A stretch of DNA of 64,000 nt from Lachnospiraceae bacterium (lineage in GTDB: Bacteria; Bacillota; Clostridia; Lachnospirales; Anaerotignaceae), in NCBI GenBank assembly GCA_003543235.1, contig DPJA01000039.1, positions 196,582-260,581 of the forward strand, written 5' to 3'. Position numbers and translations under genes: made by a program. Under the pieces are notes generated by a model that had not been told where the DNA came from, did not search any database, and saw only the letters and a list, made by a program, of their open reading frames with translations. How positions within the stretch are numbered: the first letter of the stretch is position 1; each line of letters opens with the position of its first letter. Of this stretch, positions 18,326 to 26,096 are shown in pieces.

Positions 18326-18892
18326 ATGGCAAAAGATATTTGGAAACCAGGCACATTATTATACCCTGTACCAGCAGTTATGGTTAGCTGTGGCACAATG
18401 GAGGGCGAAAAAAATATAATTACCATAGCCTGGACTGGCACAATAAATTCTGACCCTGCTATGACTTATATTTCTGTACGCCCCGAAAGACATTCCTATG
18501 AAATAATTAAAAAGTCTGGTGAATTTGTAATTAATCTTACAACAGAAGACCTTGTACGTGCCTGTGACTACTGTGGTGTTAAAAGTGGTAAAGACATTGA
18601 TAAATTTAAAGAGCTTAATCTTACGGCAGCAAAAGCAAGCCAGGTGAATGCACCCATAATTTACGAAAGCCCTGTAAATATTGAATGCAAGGTAAGAGAT
18701 ATTATTCCCCTTGGCTCACACCATATGTTCACTGCTGAAGTAGTTGCTGTTAACATAAGCAACGAATTTATGGACGAAACAGGAAAATTCCATTTTAACG
18801 ACGCAAAACCTGTTTGCTATTCTCACGGCGAATACTTTAAACTTGGTGACAGCCTTGGCAAATTTGGATTTTCTGTTCAAAAGAAGAAATAA
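18326..18892 (+). CDS. Flavin reductase family protein (FMN-binding split barrel)
   Basis: This 188-residue protein starts with an ATG 9 bases after a TAGGAGAG site. It shows the flavin-reductase-like split-barrel signature: a Pro-rich start (PGTLLYPVPAVMVSC), the ITIAWTGTINSDPAMTYISV strand, and SGEFVINLTT, with PERHSYEII matching the FMN-phosphate region. Related clostridial proteins bind FMN and act as reductases or electron carriers with unknown partners. It is one of the few plus-strand genes in this part and stands alone, followed by a bidirectional terminator. Confidence 0.9.
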   Translation: MAKDIWKPGTLLYPVPAVMVSCGTMEGEKNIITIAWTGTINSDPAMTYISVRPERHSYEIIKKSGEFVINLTTEDLVRACDYCGVKSGKDIDKFKELNLTAAKASQVNAPIIYESPVNIECKVRDIIPLGSHHMFTAEVVAVNISNEFMDETGKFHFNDAKPVCYSHGEYFKLGDSLGKFGFSVQKKK

Positions 18893-18900
18893 GCACAAAA

Positions 18901-18948
18901 AATAAGCCCGTGGTAATGTGTATATCCAGCACCACTGGCTTATTTTTT
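18901..18948 (+). terminator. Bidirectional terminator
   Basis: AATAAGCC and GGCTTATT form the main stem, with TGGT/ACCA further in. T-runs follow on both strands, so it can serve the flavin reductase gene on the plus strand and spoIIQ on the minus strand. Confidence 0.75.
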
Positions 18949-18958
18949 TACACTTTTT

Positions 18959-19762
18959 TTAATTTTGTTCGCCCAAGGCAACCTTTGGGTCTATTGCAAA
19001 CTCGCCTTGGCATACCTTAAATTCCAGGTGTGGACCCATGGCTGAACCATACTTCGTAGGCTTTGCTACCTGTCCTATTTTTTGTCCTTTTTTTACTGTG
19101 TCGCCTACTGCTACAGCCACATTTTCGCTAAGTTGGCTGTATGTAGTGCTCCAACCATCCTGATGTTTTATAACCACTGTGTAACCTTTTTCATAATCAT
19201 TTGTAACCTCTGTTACCGTTCCATCACTGGCTGCTTTAACTGGACTGCCCTCATCTGCCAATATACATACCGTGTCATTTGTTCTGTACTGGTCAAGTGT
19301 AGGGTCGTACACCATAGTGTCGGCAGAATAATCCATTGCAATTTCGCCTATAAGCGGCCACTCCATTTTTATTTCATTTGCCGAAACACCAGCCTCTTCA
19401 AACTCGTCATCATATGACTGTGCGGTTGGCTCTTCTGCATCTGGCTGCTCAACAGGTGTAGCATCTGCTTTTTTTGTAGTATCTGCCTGTGCCACAGGTG
19501 CATTCTCTGTTGCCTCTGTTATATCCGCCTGAGCAACAGGTGCATTCTCTGTTGCATCTGTCATGTCAGCCTGTGCAGTTTCATTTTTGCTTGCGTCAAC
19601 GGTAGCAACGTCGTCCCCTGCCTGAACTGTCTTTTTTTGGGATAGTTCTGCATTTTGCTTTTCGGTTTTATCTACCGATACGCCAAGACCCACCGCCGTT
19701 ACCAAAATAAGACTAGCGGCAACTGCAATATATTCTTTTTTCTCCAACTTTCTTACCTTCAT
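18959..19762 (-). CDS. spoIIQ: SpoIIQ-like protein with a degenerate M23 (LytM) domain
   Basis: The 267-residue protein has a short cytosolic N-terminus, one transmembrane segment (about 13-29), a linker, and a LytM/M23 domain (about 135-260). The linker is an acidic tandem repeat in which TENAPVAQAD appears twice. SpoIIQ of the forespore binds SpoIIIAH across the intermembrane space during engulfment. The fold motifs GSPVKAASDGTVTEV and GPHLEFKV are present. The usual zinc ligands are mostly absent: HxxxD reads RTNDT, HLH reads HLE, and the YAHLS His reads Gln. It is therefore probably a structural, not catalytic, domain. It sits directly beside spoIID, as in other Clostridia, and has a good sigma-F-like promoter. 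Confidence 0.82.
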   Translation of the reverse strand: MKVRKLEKKEYIAVAASLILVTAVGLGVSVDKTEKQNAELSQKKTVQAGDDVATVDASKNETAQADMTDATENAPVAQADITEATENAPVAQADTTKKADATPVEQPDAEEPTAQSYDDEFEEAGVSANEIKMEWPLIGEIAMDYSADTMVYDPTLDQYRTNDTVCILADEGSPVKAASDGTVTEVTNDYEKGYTVVIKHQDGWSTTYSQLSENVAVAVGDTVKKGQKIGQVAKPTKYGSAMGPHLEFKVCQGEFAIDPKVALGEQN

Positions 19763-19782
19763 TTGTCAAACACCTCCGCTAG

Positions 19783-19812
19783 TATTATTGGCACTTGCAA
19801 AGATGTTTATAC
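19783..19812 (-). promoter_or_regulatory. Candidate sigma-F promoter of spoIIQ
   Basis: On the minus strand GTATA, 15 bases, then GCCAATAATA matches the sigma-F consensus (GYWTA-N15-GGNRANANTW) at all but one informative position. It ends 20 bases before the ATG, so the leader would be very short and the transcript might begin at the GGAGG site. That is a caution. Confidence 0.45.
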
Positions 19813-19936
19813 TTAATTTATATCTTTTTTTAAACTTTAATTTATTTAAAAATAACACCACAACCGCAAAAGTAATTTCACCTAAACGGCTGTGATGTAT
19901 ACGTAAGATTGACTATACATACCTTTAAATCAGCTA

Positions 19937-20944
19937 TTAATTTATTTTTTCAAACTCTATGCCCGTATAGTAATATGACAAAATGTCTTTATATGACTTT
20001 CCGTCTTTTGCCATACATTCTGCACCATATTGACTCATACCTGCACCATGTCCATAGCCATAAGTAGTAAAAATCATGTTGTCACCCTCCTGCTTCACTG
20101 TAAAATCACTGCTTCTAAGTCCAAGAATCTCTCGCACCTGCTTGCCTGTAAACACTTTATTTCCAATTTGCATGGTTTTAATATACCCTGCATCTGTTCG
20201 TTCTATAATCTGCATCTGTTCTTTCAGCCCGCCATCGTATAGCTTTAAATCAGCATTTGCCTTTTGCAAAAGTGACACTACAGTTTCAGCTGACATTGTT
20301 GTTTCAAAGGTATACTCTGATGACTGCTTATCCATGGAGCTGTCTACACTTTTTAAATATGGCAATGAATCGTTCCACACATTTTCTGCTACTTCTGTTT
20401 TGCCACAGCTTATAGCATGAAAAACCGCCAATATAGGTTCATTGTTGTACACCATAATTTCACCTTTGGTACTTAGCACCGCTGTTTTTATCTTTTTATA
20501 ATATTTATCAAAACCTGTGTTCCACTTAGTTTTCATTTCCTCCTGTGTTAAATACGCCTGTCCACCGTTTTCAATCATTTTGTCAATGGTAATGCCACTT
20601 TTCTGCATTTGGTTTGTTGCATATGTACGTGCTGCCACAGCTTGTGCCTTTAAAGCTTCATCATCAAACAACGCCGGCATTTCAGCCGCAACCACACCTA
20701 TTATATAGTTTTCCAATTCATCGTCTGCCTGCACTACAGTGTCGTCTTTATCTTCCGTTACATCTTTGTTTTCAGTTGCAGGAATGTTTTGTTCGCCATT
20801 ATTTTGTGGCACCTGAGTGTCATTAACACGTATGACGGCACCTGTTTCTGTTATGTCCGAGCCAAAAATTTTAACCATTCCCACTGGCACAAACAAAAGC
20901 ACAACCGCACAATATATTAAAAACCCCATTACATATTTTTTCAT
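19937..20944 (-). CDS. spoIID: Stage II sporulation protein D
   Basis: The 335-residue protein is read from the ATG at 20944 (MKKYVMGFLIY). It has an N-terminal membrane anchor (about 5-25) and an extracytoplasmic SpoIID domain. SpoIID is the lytic transglycosylase of the engulfment DMP machine. Characteristic segments are YIIGVVAAEMPALFDDEALKAQAVAARTYA (near 105-135), including the conserved catalytic glutamate in AAEMP, and YGYGHGAGMSQYGA near the C-terminus. It lies just upstream of spoIIQ on the same strand, separated by about 170 bases that hold the spoIIQ promoter. Confidence 0.95.
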   Translation of the reverse strand: MKKYVMGFLIYCAVVLLFVPVGMVKIFGSDITETGAVIRVNDTQVPQNNGEQNIPATENKDVTEDKDDTVVQADDELENYIIGVVAAEMPALFDDEALKAQAVAARTYATNQMQKSGITIDKMIENGGQAYLTQEEMKTKWNTGFDKYYKKIKTAVLSTKGEIMVYNNEPILAVFHAISCGKTEVAENVWNDSLPYLKSVDSSMDKQSSEYTFETTMSAETVVSLLQKANADLKLYDGGLKEQMQIIERTDAGYIKTMQIGNKVFTGKQVREILGLRSSDFTVKQEGDNMIFTTYGYGHGAGMSQYGAECMAKDGKSYKDILSYYYTGIEFEKIN

Positions 20945-20980
20945 CGCAATCACCCAAAACAATGATATGCTTTTAGAAAC

Positions 20981-21014
20981 AAAAAAATCCCTAACAAAAG
21001 TCGGGGATTTTCTT
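20981..21014 (-). terminator. Terminator after the isocitrate dehydrogenase gene
   Basis: AAATCCC and GGGATTT pair on the minus strand with a 12-base loop, followed by TTTTGTTTC. Confidence 0.7.
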
Positions 21015-21018
21015 ATTT

Positions 21019-22185
21019 TTATATATTCTTAATTGTTTCGATTATATAATTTGTAAGTTCTTCGTTGGTTGCACCGTCACTATGACCTGTTGTAAAAATT
21101 TTACGCTCAGTAAGTGTGCAAATATCCAGTGCCTTTTCCAGCTTATCTGCCTCGCTTTGACATCCAATATGTGAAAGCAAAAGAACTACCGCACGCATTA
21201 CACTACAAGGGTCAGCATACTGTGCACGTCCGTCATCTACCATACGTGGTGCAGAACCATGTATAGCTTCAAACATAGCATATTTGTTACCAATATTACT
21301 GCTGCCTGCTGTGCCAACGCCACCTTGGAACTCTGCCGCTTCATCTGTAATAATATCGCCATAAAGGTTAGGCAAAACAACTACTTGGAAATCACGGCGA
21401 CGTTTTTCATCAATAAGCTTAGCTGTCATAATATCAACATACCAGTCGTCAACCTTAATTTCTGGATAGTCCTGTGCCATTTTGTAGAATACCTCAAGGA
21501 ACTTACCATCTGTTGTTTTAATAATATTTGCCTTTGTAACAGCAGTAACACGTGTTTTGCCATTCTTTTTGGCATATTCAAATGCGGCACGTATAATTCT
21601 TTCAGTTCCCTCTTGTGTAACTACAGTAAAGTCAACATTCAAATCCTTGTCTACAGCAAAGCCTTTGCTACCAATAGCATATGCTCCTTCTGTATTCTCT
21701 CTGAAAAAAGTCCAGTCAATACCCTTTTCAGGCACACGCACAGGACGCACGTTTGCAAACAAGTCCAGTGCTTTACGCATCATAACATTTGCACTTTCAA
21801 TGTTTGGCCATGGGTCACCCTTACGTGGTGTAGTTGTAGGCCCTTTAAGTATTACGTGACACTGTTTAAGTTCTTCAAGGACATCATCAGGTATAGCCTT
21901 ATTTGCCTCAACCCTTTTTTCAATTGTAAGGTCCATAATGTCTTTAAACTCAATTTTACCGCTTTTAAGCTTTTCATCAAGCAAAAATTCCATTACCCTT
22001 TTGCCCTGTGCTGTAATTGCAGGACCAATTCCATCACCGCCAGCGACGCCAATTATAATTTTTTCCAGCTTATCAAAGTCATATGCTTCCTTGTTTTCGT
22101 TCATCTGTTCTACTCTTTTAAGCTGTTCTTCGAGAAGTTTACCAAATTTTTCTTTTGCCTCTTCAATTTTTGCGTTTGTACTCAT
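21019..22185 (-). CDS. Isocitrate dehydrogenase (isocitrate/isopropylmalate dehydrogenase family)
   Basis: This 388-residue beta-decarboxylating dehydrogenase has GGDGIGPAITAQGKRVM at the nucleotide/substrate-binding start, FRENTEGAYAIG, KANIIKTTDGKFLEVF, and LYGDIITDEAAEFQGGVGTAG. FRENTEGAY and KANIIKTTDG favour isocitrate over isopropylmalate as substrate. It is the last gene of a three-gene operon with a probable Re-citrate synthase and luxS. The two enzymes would give 2-oxoglutarate for glutamate synthesis once an aconitase, not in this window, is supplied. Cofactor choice (NAD or NADP) was not assigned. Confidence 0.87.
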   Translation of the reverse strand: MSTNAKIEEAKEKFGKLLEEQLKRVEQMNENKEAYDFDKLEKIIIGVAGGDGIGPAITAQGKRVMEFLLDEKLKSGKIEFKDIMDLTIEKRVEANKAIPDDVLEELKQCHVILKGPTTTPRKGDPWPNIESANVMMRKALDLFANVRPVRVPEKGIDWTFFRENTEGAYAIGSKGFAVDKDLNVDFTVVTQEGTERIIRAAFEYAKKNGKTRVTAVTKANIIKTTDGKFLEVFYKMAQDYPEIKVDDWYVDIMTAKLIDEKRRRDFQVVVLPNLYGDIITDEAAEFQGGVGTAGSSNIGNKYAMFEAIHGSAPRMVDDGRAQYADPCSVMRAVVLLLSHIGCQSEADKLEKALDICTLTERKIFTTGHSDGATNEELTNYIIETIKNI

Positions 22186-22209
22186 TTTTGAAACTACCCC
22201 CTAGTTTTT

Positions 22210-22716
22210 TTACAAGTATATATAGGTATAAAATGCACCTTGCTGTATCATTTTATCAACCAATTTTTCCATGTCATCGGCTACTTCAAGCACATCCGCC
22301 ATTTCTCCAAGGGAATAACAGTATCCGCACTGGTTTTCATTCTTTGCCGGCACTTCCTCCATTTTTCTAAGGTAGGTAAGTGCTTCTTTAAGAAGCTTTG
22401 CGAGAAATGGAAAATATTCATCTTCATTGTAGCCTTTAAAATTAACTACCAAATAAAAGCCCGTTTGGCAACCCATAGGCCCAAAGTAGGAAATCATTGC
22501 ATTGTTGTAGCCATCACTTATATCTCTTACCGCCGTTGCAAAGCAATGCTCAAATGTATGCAGTGCCTTGTTGGTAATTATTTCTTCCTTATAAGGTGCT
22601 CTAAGGCGAATATCCAATGTAAGTGTTTCAACATCTCCTAATTTGTCTATCTTGGACAGGTAAATGCCCCTTGTAAGCTTTAAGTGGTCTACGTTGAAAG
22701 AAACAGCGTTTTTCAT
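22210..22716 (-). CDS. luxS: S-ribosylhomocysteine lyase
   Basis: This 168-residue metalloenzyme cleaves S-ribosylhomocysteine to homocysteine and the AI-2 precursor DPD. Family marks are the zinc motif HTFEH (His53, His57), the catalytic cysteine in MGCQTGFYL (Cys83), and the third metal ligand in NQCGYC (Cys130 or Cys133). The ATG overlaps the stop of the upstream Re-citrate synthase gene by an ATGA junction, so translation is coupled. It precedes isocitrate dehydrogenase by 24 bases. Finding luxS inside a citrate/2-oxoglutarate operon is unusual. No pfs or methionine-cycle gene is adjacent. Confidence 0.94.
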   Translation of the reverse strand: MKNAVSFNVDHLKLTRGIYLSKIDKLGDVETLTLDIRLRAPYKEEIITNKALHTFEHCFATAVRDISDGYNNAMISYFGPMGCQTGFYLVVNFKGYNEDEYFPFLAKLLKEALTYLRKMEEVPAKNENQCGYCYSLGEMADVLEVADDMEKLVDKMIQQGAFYTYIYL

Positions 22717-24104
22717 TTTTGCACCTCGCCATTTTCCTCGTCAAGTTCTTTCATGGTTCTAAGTGTAAGCTCTTCCAGTTCCTCATCGGTAATAACCGTA
22801 ACACGACCCTCGTTATACTGCTCATTTACCCATTTATACACAATTTCAACCAGTCTGCTTGTTTTTTCAACTGCGGCATCTTCCCTAAGGTTAAAATAGC
22901 TGTTTATCCAGTGGGCAATTCCCGAAGTACCCGATGTATTGCTTATGGCAATACGCACAGGTCTGTTAAGAAGCTTTTCTGTATCAAATATATTATAAAT
23001 TTCTTCATTTTTAAGTAATCCGTCAGCATGAATACCAGCTCTTGTTACGTTAAAATTCTTGCCAACAAAAGGTGTCATAGGTGGAATATCGTAATGCAGC
23101 TCTTTTTCAAAATATTCGGCAATTTCACTTATAACTGTTGTGTCCATTCCGTCCAAAGTCCCTTTAAGCTGTGCATATTCCATAACCATTGCTTCCAACG
23201 GAGTATTACCCGTTCTTTCGCCAATGCCTAAAAGTGAACAGTTAACACTGCAAGCACCATAAAGCCATGCGTAAGAAGCATTGTTTACTGCACGGTAAAA
23301 ATCATTATGTCCATGCCATTCAAGCCATTCACTTGGCACACCTGCGTGATGCACAAGTCCATAGATAATACCAGGAACACTACGTGGAAGAACACTGCCA
23401 GGGTATGAAACACCATAGCCCATAGTATCACAGGCACGTATTTTTACAGGCACGCCTGTTTCAGCACTAAGCTCCATAAGTGCCGTTGCAAAAGGAACAA
23501 CAAAGCCATAGAAATCAGCACGAGTAATGTCCTCAAAGTGACAACGTGGTGTTACTCCTGTTTCTATACATTCACGCACAACTGCAAGATAGTGGTCAAC
23601 TGCTTGATGCCTTGTCATGTGCATTTTGTGGAAAATATGATAATCTGAACAGCTTACAAGTATTCCTGTTTCCCTAAGACCAATATCCTTAACCAACTGG
23701 AAATCCTTTTTAGAGGCTCTAATCCAGCTTGTAATCTCTGGAAACTCATAACCCTTTTCAAGGCATTTATATACTGCATTCTGGTCCTTTTTTGTGTAAA
23801 GGAAAAATTCACTCATTTTAATAATGCCCTTTGGTCCTGAAAGCTTATGGATAAGGTCAAAAATATGCGTCATCTGCTCTACCGTATATGGTTGCCTACT
23901 TTGTTGTCCATCTCTGAAGGTAGTATCTGTTATCCAAAAATCAGTAGGAACATCCATTGGTACTAAACGACGGTTAAAAACAACTTTAGGTACTTCATCG
24001 TATCTAAAGAAATCTCTGTAGAGATTAGGTTCTTTTACTGCAACCAAAGGGTAGGTCTGGCCTGTACTTTCTAAAAGGTTCGTCTTCTTGTTATACTCAA
24101 ACAT
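22713..24104 (-). CDS. Probable Re-citrate synthase (homocitrate/isopropylmalate synthase family)
   Basis: This 463-residue TIM-barrel protein of the HMGL-like family has the metal-binding DTTFRDGQQSR motif near residues 60-70, WHGHND with the HxH metal ligands, and LGIGERTGNTPLEAM. It is longer than NifV and lacks the LeuA regulatory domain. Its opening and length resemble the clostridial and Syntrophus Re-type citrate synthases, which evolved from this family. The adjacent isocitrate dehydrogenase supports citrate rather than isopropylmalate as product. A homocitrate synthase activity cannot be excluded, but this genome has its own nifV genes 13 kb away. Confidence 0.75.
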   Translation of the reverse strand: MFEYNKKTNLLESTGQTYPLVAVKEPNLYRDFFRYDEVPKVVFNRRLVPMDVPTDFWITDTTFRDGQQSRQPYTVEQMTHIFDLIHKLSGPKGIIKMSEFFLYTKKDQNAVYKCLEKGYEFPEITSWIRASKKDFQLVKDIGLRETGILVSCSDYHIFHKMHMTRHQAVDHYLAVVRECIETGVTPRCHFEDITRADFYGFVVPFATALMELSAETGVPVKIRACDTMGYGVSYPGSVLPRSVPGIIYGLVHHAGVPSEWLEWHGHNDFYRAVNNASYAWLYGACSVNCSLLGIGERTGNTPLEAMVMEYAQLKGTLDGMDTTVISEIAEYFEKELHYDIPPMTPFVGKNFNVTRAGIHADGLLKNEEIYNIFDTEKLLNRPVRIAISNTSGTSGIAHWINSYFNLREDAAVEKTSRLVEIVYKWVNEQYNEGRVTVITDEELEELTLRTMKELDEENGEVQK

Positions 24105-24357
24105 ATTTAGCCTCCTGCTCTTTTACAAAATTTCGGTTCATTCACTAAAGGGTCAATCCCATATTAAAGCTGCACTTTACCAATATTAAACTATTCTATA
24201 CCATTTTAACACTTTAAGTCAATAACGTCAAAAATATATAGCAAATGCAATAAAAAAATGCCGTGGACAAATGTTCACCGTACAAATATGCACAAAACAT
24301 CATAAATTGTATTTATACTTCATATAATTTATTAAACTATTTAAAAGGAGAACTTCT

Positions 24358-24579
24358 ATGATACAAAAAAACAAACGTCCCATTCCCAAGGAATTTCGCA
24401 TACAAAACCCTGTGGCATCACCACAAAAAAGTAATATAAAGGAAGAACCTAAGGTTATTTTTACCGCAGAAAAATCTTCTAAAAAAGAACCTAACCCATG
24501 CAATATACCTGCAACAAATTCTAAAAATATTCTTCGACCTGCTGTAGCCGCAATGTTGCTTATGGATGTACTTAAATGA
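24358..24579 (+). CDS. Small hypothetical protein
   Basis: This 73-residue basic protein starts with an ATG behind a strong AAAGGAG site and is followed 15 bases later by a perfect terminator, so it is very likely expressed. The N-terminal half is rich in Lys, Pro and Ser. The C-terminus (ILRPAVAAMLLMDVLK) could form one amphipathic or membrane-contacting helix. There is one cysteine. No family is recognised and no function is proposed. Confidence 0.6.
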   Translation: MIQKNKRPIPKEFRIQNPVASPQKSNIKEEPKVIFTAEKSSKKEPNPCNIPATNSKNILRPAVAAMLLMDVLK

Positions 24580-24592
24580 AAATACACAGCTC

Positions 24593-24628
24593 AAAAGCAA
24601 CAGATAATTTTGTCTGTTGCTTTTTTAT
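24593..24628 (+). terminator. Rho-independent terminator
   Basis: AGCAACAGA and TCTGTTGCT pair around an 8-base loop and are followed by TTTTTATTTTT on the plus strand. Confidence 0.88.
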
Positions 24629-24735
24629 TTTTGCACCAAGCTAAGAATAAAACATAGTTTGTTGCCATTATGTATTTATAGTATGCCCAGACCTATAATA
24701 CACTAATTCATATAGTAGAAATTTATAAAAATTTT

Positions 24736-24774
24736 AAGGACGTTTACATAAAATTTGTGTAAACGTCCTTTTTA
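24736..24774 (-). terminator. Bidirectional terminator
   Basis: AAGGACGTTTACA and TGTAAACGTCCTT form a perfect 13-base-pair stem with a 9-base loop. A T-run follows on the plus strand and AAAATTTTT on the minus strand. It lies just past the stop of the minus-strand gene ending at 24805. Confidence 0.8.
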
Positions 24775-24804
24775 TAATTACCGTAATTGTGTACAAAATC
24801 ACTT

Positions 24805-25248
24805 CTATTCCTGCAAAACAACCCCTGCTTTTGCCATTTTAAGAAAAGCACCTAACTTTTTTTGTTCCGCAACGCTTAAATACCCATTAAAGGCATTTAT
24901 CATTTCTATGCGTCTTTTCTGTGCATTATCTTCACCTTTTTCCATAGCCATAATGCCGCCTTGTGGTGAAAATCTATTTATCTCCAACAATTTAATAACC
25001 AAAAATAACCCTTTTTGATATTCCTTATCCAAAAAAGGTAATGCAGCATTTATGGCTTTAATCTGCCTATTACGCATATCCTCGTCCTCTTTAGTTTGCG
25101 TTTCTTCCATTTTTATAACAGGCTTTTCTTCCTTAGCGTTAGTATTCATAGCTGCACCCAGTGCCTTTGCAGTTTCCACCATTTTCATCATATCCGTTGT
25201 ATCACCGCCGGCACCCAAAAGTTGACTAAGCATCATCAACTTATCCAT
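24805..25248 (-). CDS. Hypothetical protein, alpha-helical
   Basis: With the start at the ATG at 25248, 8 bases after a GGAGG site, the protein has 147 residues. An ATG two codons earlier is too close to that site. The N-terminus is Met-rich (MDKLMMLSQLLGAGGDTTDMM), the centre is charged and probably disordered, and the C-terminal half (about 75-147) is predicted helical. There are no cysteines and no signal peptide. I do not recognise the family. Its neighbours on this strand are a Gly/Cys-rich small protein and a broken subtilase, a setting that may be spore-related, but that is only a guess. Confidence 0.65.
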   Translation of the reverse strand: MDKLMMLSQLLGAGGDTTDMMKMVETAKALGAAMNTNAKEEKPVIKMEETQTKEDEDMRNRQIKAINAALPFLDKEYQKGLFLVIKLLEINRFSPQGGIMAMEKGEDNAQKRRIEMINAFNGYLSVAEQKKLGAFLKMAKAGVVLQE

Positions 25249-25369
25249 TGACATATCCTCCAAGCGTAACCACCTCCTTAGGTATTTATATGCCTTTTCA
25301 GGCAAATATATACAAACAAAAGGTGCAGACGAAAACGCCCGCACCCCCAAAACTTAGACTTTCTTTACA

Positions 25370-25636
25370 TTATGCCTCGCACATTCCACAGTTGTTGTTT
25401 CCACCACAAATACCGCCAATGCCACTGCCGCCACAGCAGCAAAGAAGCAATACAAGGATGATAATCCATGAACAATCACTGTCTGTATTTGTTCCACATC
25501 CGCATCCACCGCCAATGCCGCCAATACCGCCGATACCACTGCCGCCACAGCAGAATAAAAGAATAAGGATCCAAATCCAGCTTCCTCCACCACTGCCACA
25601 TCCTGTGCCACAATTACTTCCTCCGAAACATCCCAT
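25370..25636 (-). CDS. Gly/Cys-rich small protein ('chorion-class high-cysteine' type)
   Basis: This 88-residue protein has an AAAGGAGG site 9 bases before its ATG. It contains 17 cysteines and about 30 glycines. Two internal repeats are visible, each a hydrophobic run (SWIWILILLF and SWIIILVLLL) followed by a Cys-Gly block ending in SGIGGI. Such proteins are annotated in Lachnospiraceae as 'chorion class high-cysteine' proteins. Their function is unknown; cross-linked spore-coat or membrane roles have been suggested by composition only. The compositional simplicity makes frame choice a concern, but the ribosome binding site supports this frame. Confidence 0.7.
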   Translation of the reverse strand: MGCFGGSNCGTGCGSGGGSWIWILILLFCCGGSGIGGIGGIGGGCGCGTNTDSDCSWIIILVLLLCCCGGSGIGGICGGNNNCGMCEA

Positions 25637-25815
25637 ATAAATAAGCCTCCTTTAAATTAAAATATGTTTTTAATGCACTATCAATTGTATGCAGCACCCA
25701 GAGAAAATTTGACTAAAAAATGAAATTTTTAGTAGTACAGGCCATATTTTGTCCACTCACCTTTTTACATCTTAGTCCATAAAATAATAATGAACATTAC
25801 TTTGGATGTGTGGTT

Positions 25816-26010
25816 ATGAATAACGCCATCAATAAAATCAATGCAGTAGTACCACCTGGAATAACCGGCGCAGGCATAGGCATTGCCATACTTGATACAG
25901 GTATTTGCCCTCTTGAAGATTTTACTCTTCCACAAAACCGAATTATTGCCTTTAAGGATTTTGTATACGGACGCAATAATGCCTATGATGACAACGGTCA
26001 TGGTACACAT
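25816..26010 (+). pseudogene. Subtilisin-like serine protease (S8), 5' fragment cut by an insertion
   Basis: The 65 codons read clearly as the start of a clostridial subtilase. ITGAGIGIAILDTGI carries the catalytic Asp, NRIIAFKDFV follows, and DDNGHGTH carries the catalytic His. In intact proteins GHGTH is followed by VAG; here the reading changes at 26011 to unrelated sequence (INDCKSK). The Ser-containing half is not found anywhere in the window on either strand. The break coincides with the end of a recombinase gene 87 bases further on, so insertion of a serine-recombinase element is the likely cause. Confidence 0.85.
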
Positions 26011-26096
26011 ATAAATGATTGCAAATCAAAACGCATATACAAATATAGCTCATATAAAAAAGTCATTTTCAGCTATTTTAAAATATATATTTCTAT

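Noticed and set aside
25354..25611. An Ala/Val-rich ORF in the region of the Gly/Cys-rich protein
   Set aside because: It is another frame of the same repeats; the Gly/Cys-rich frame has the good ribosome binding site.
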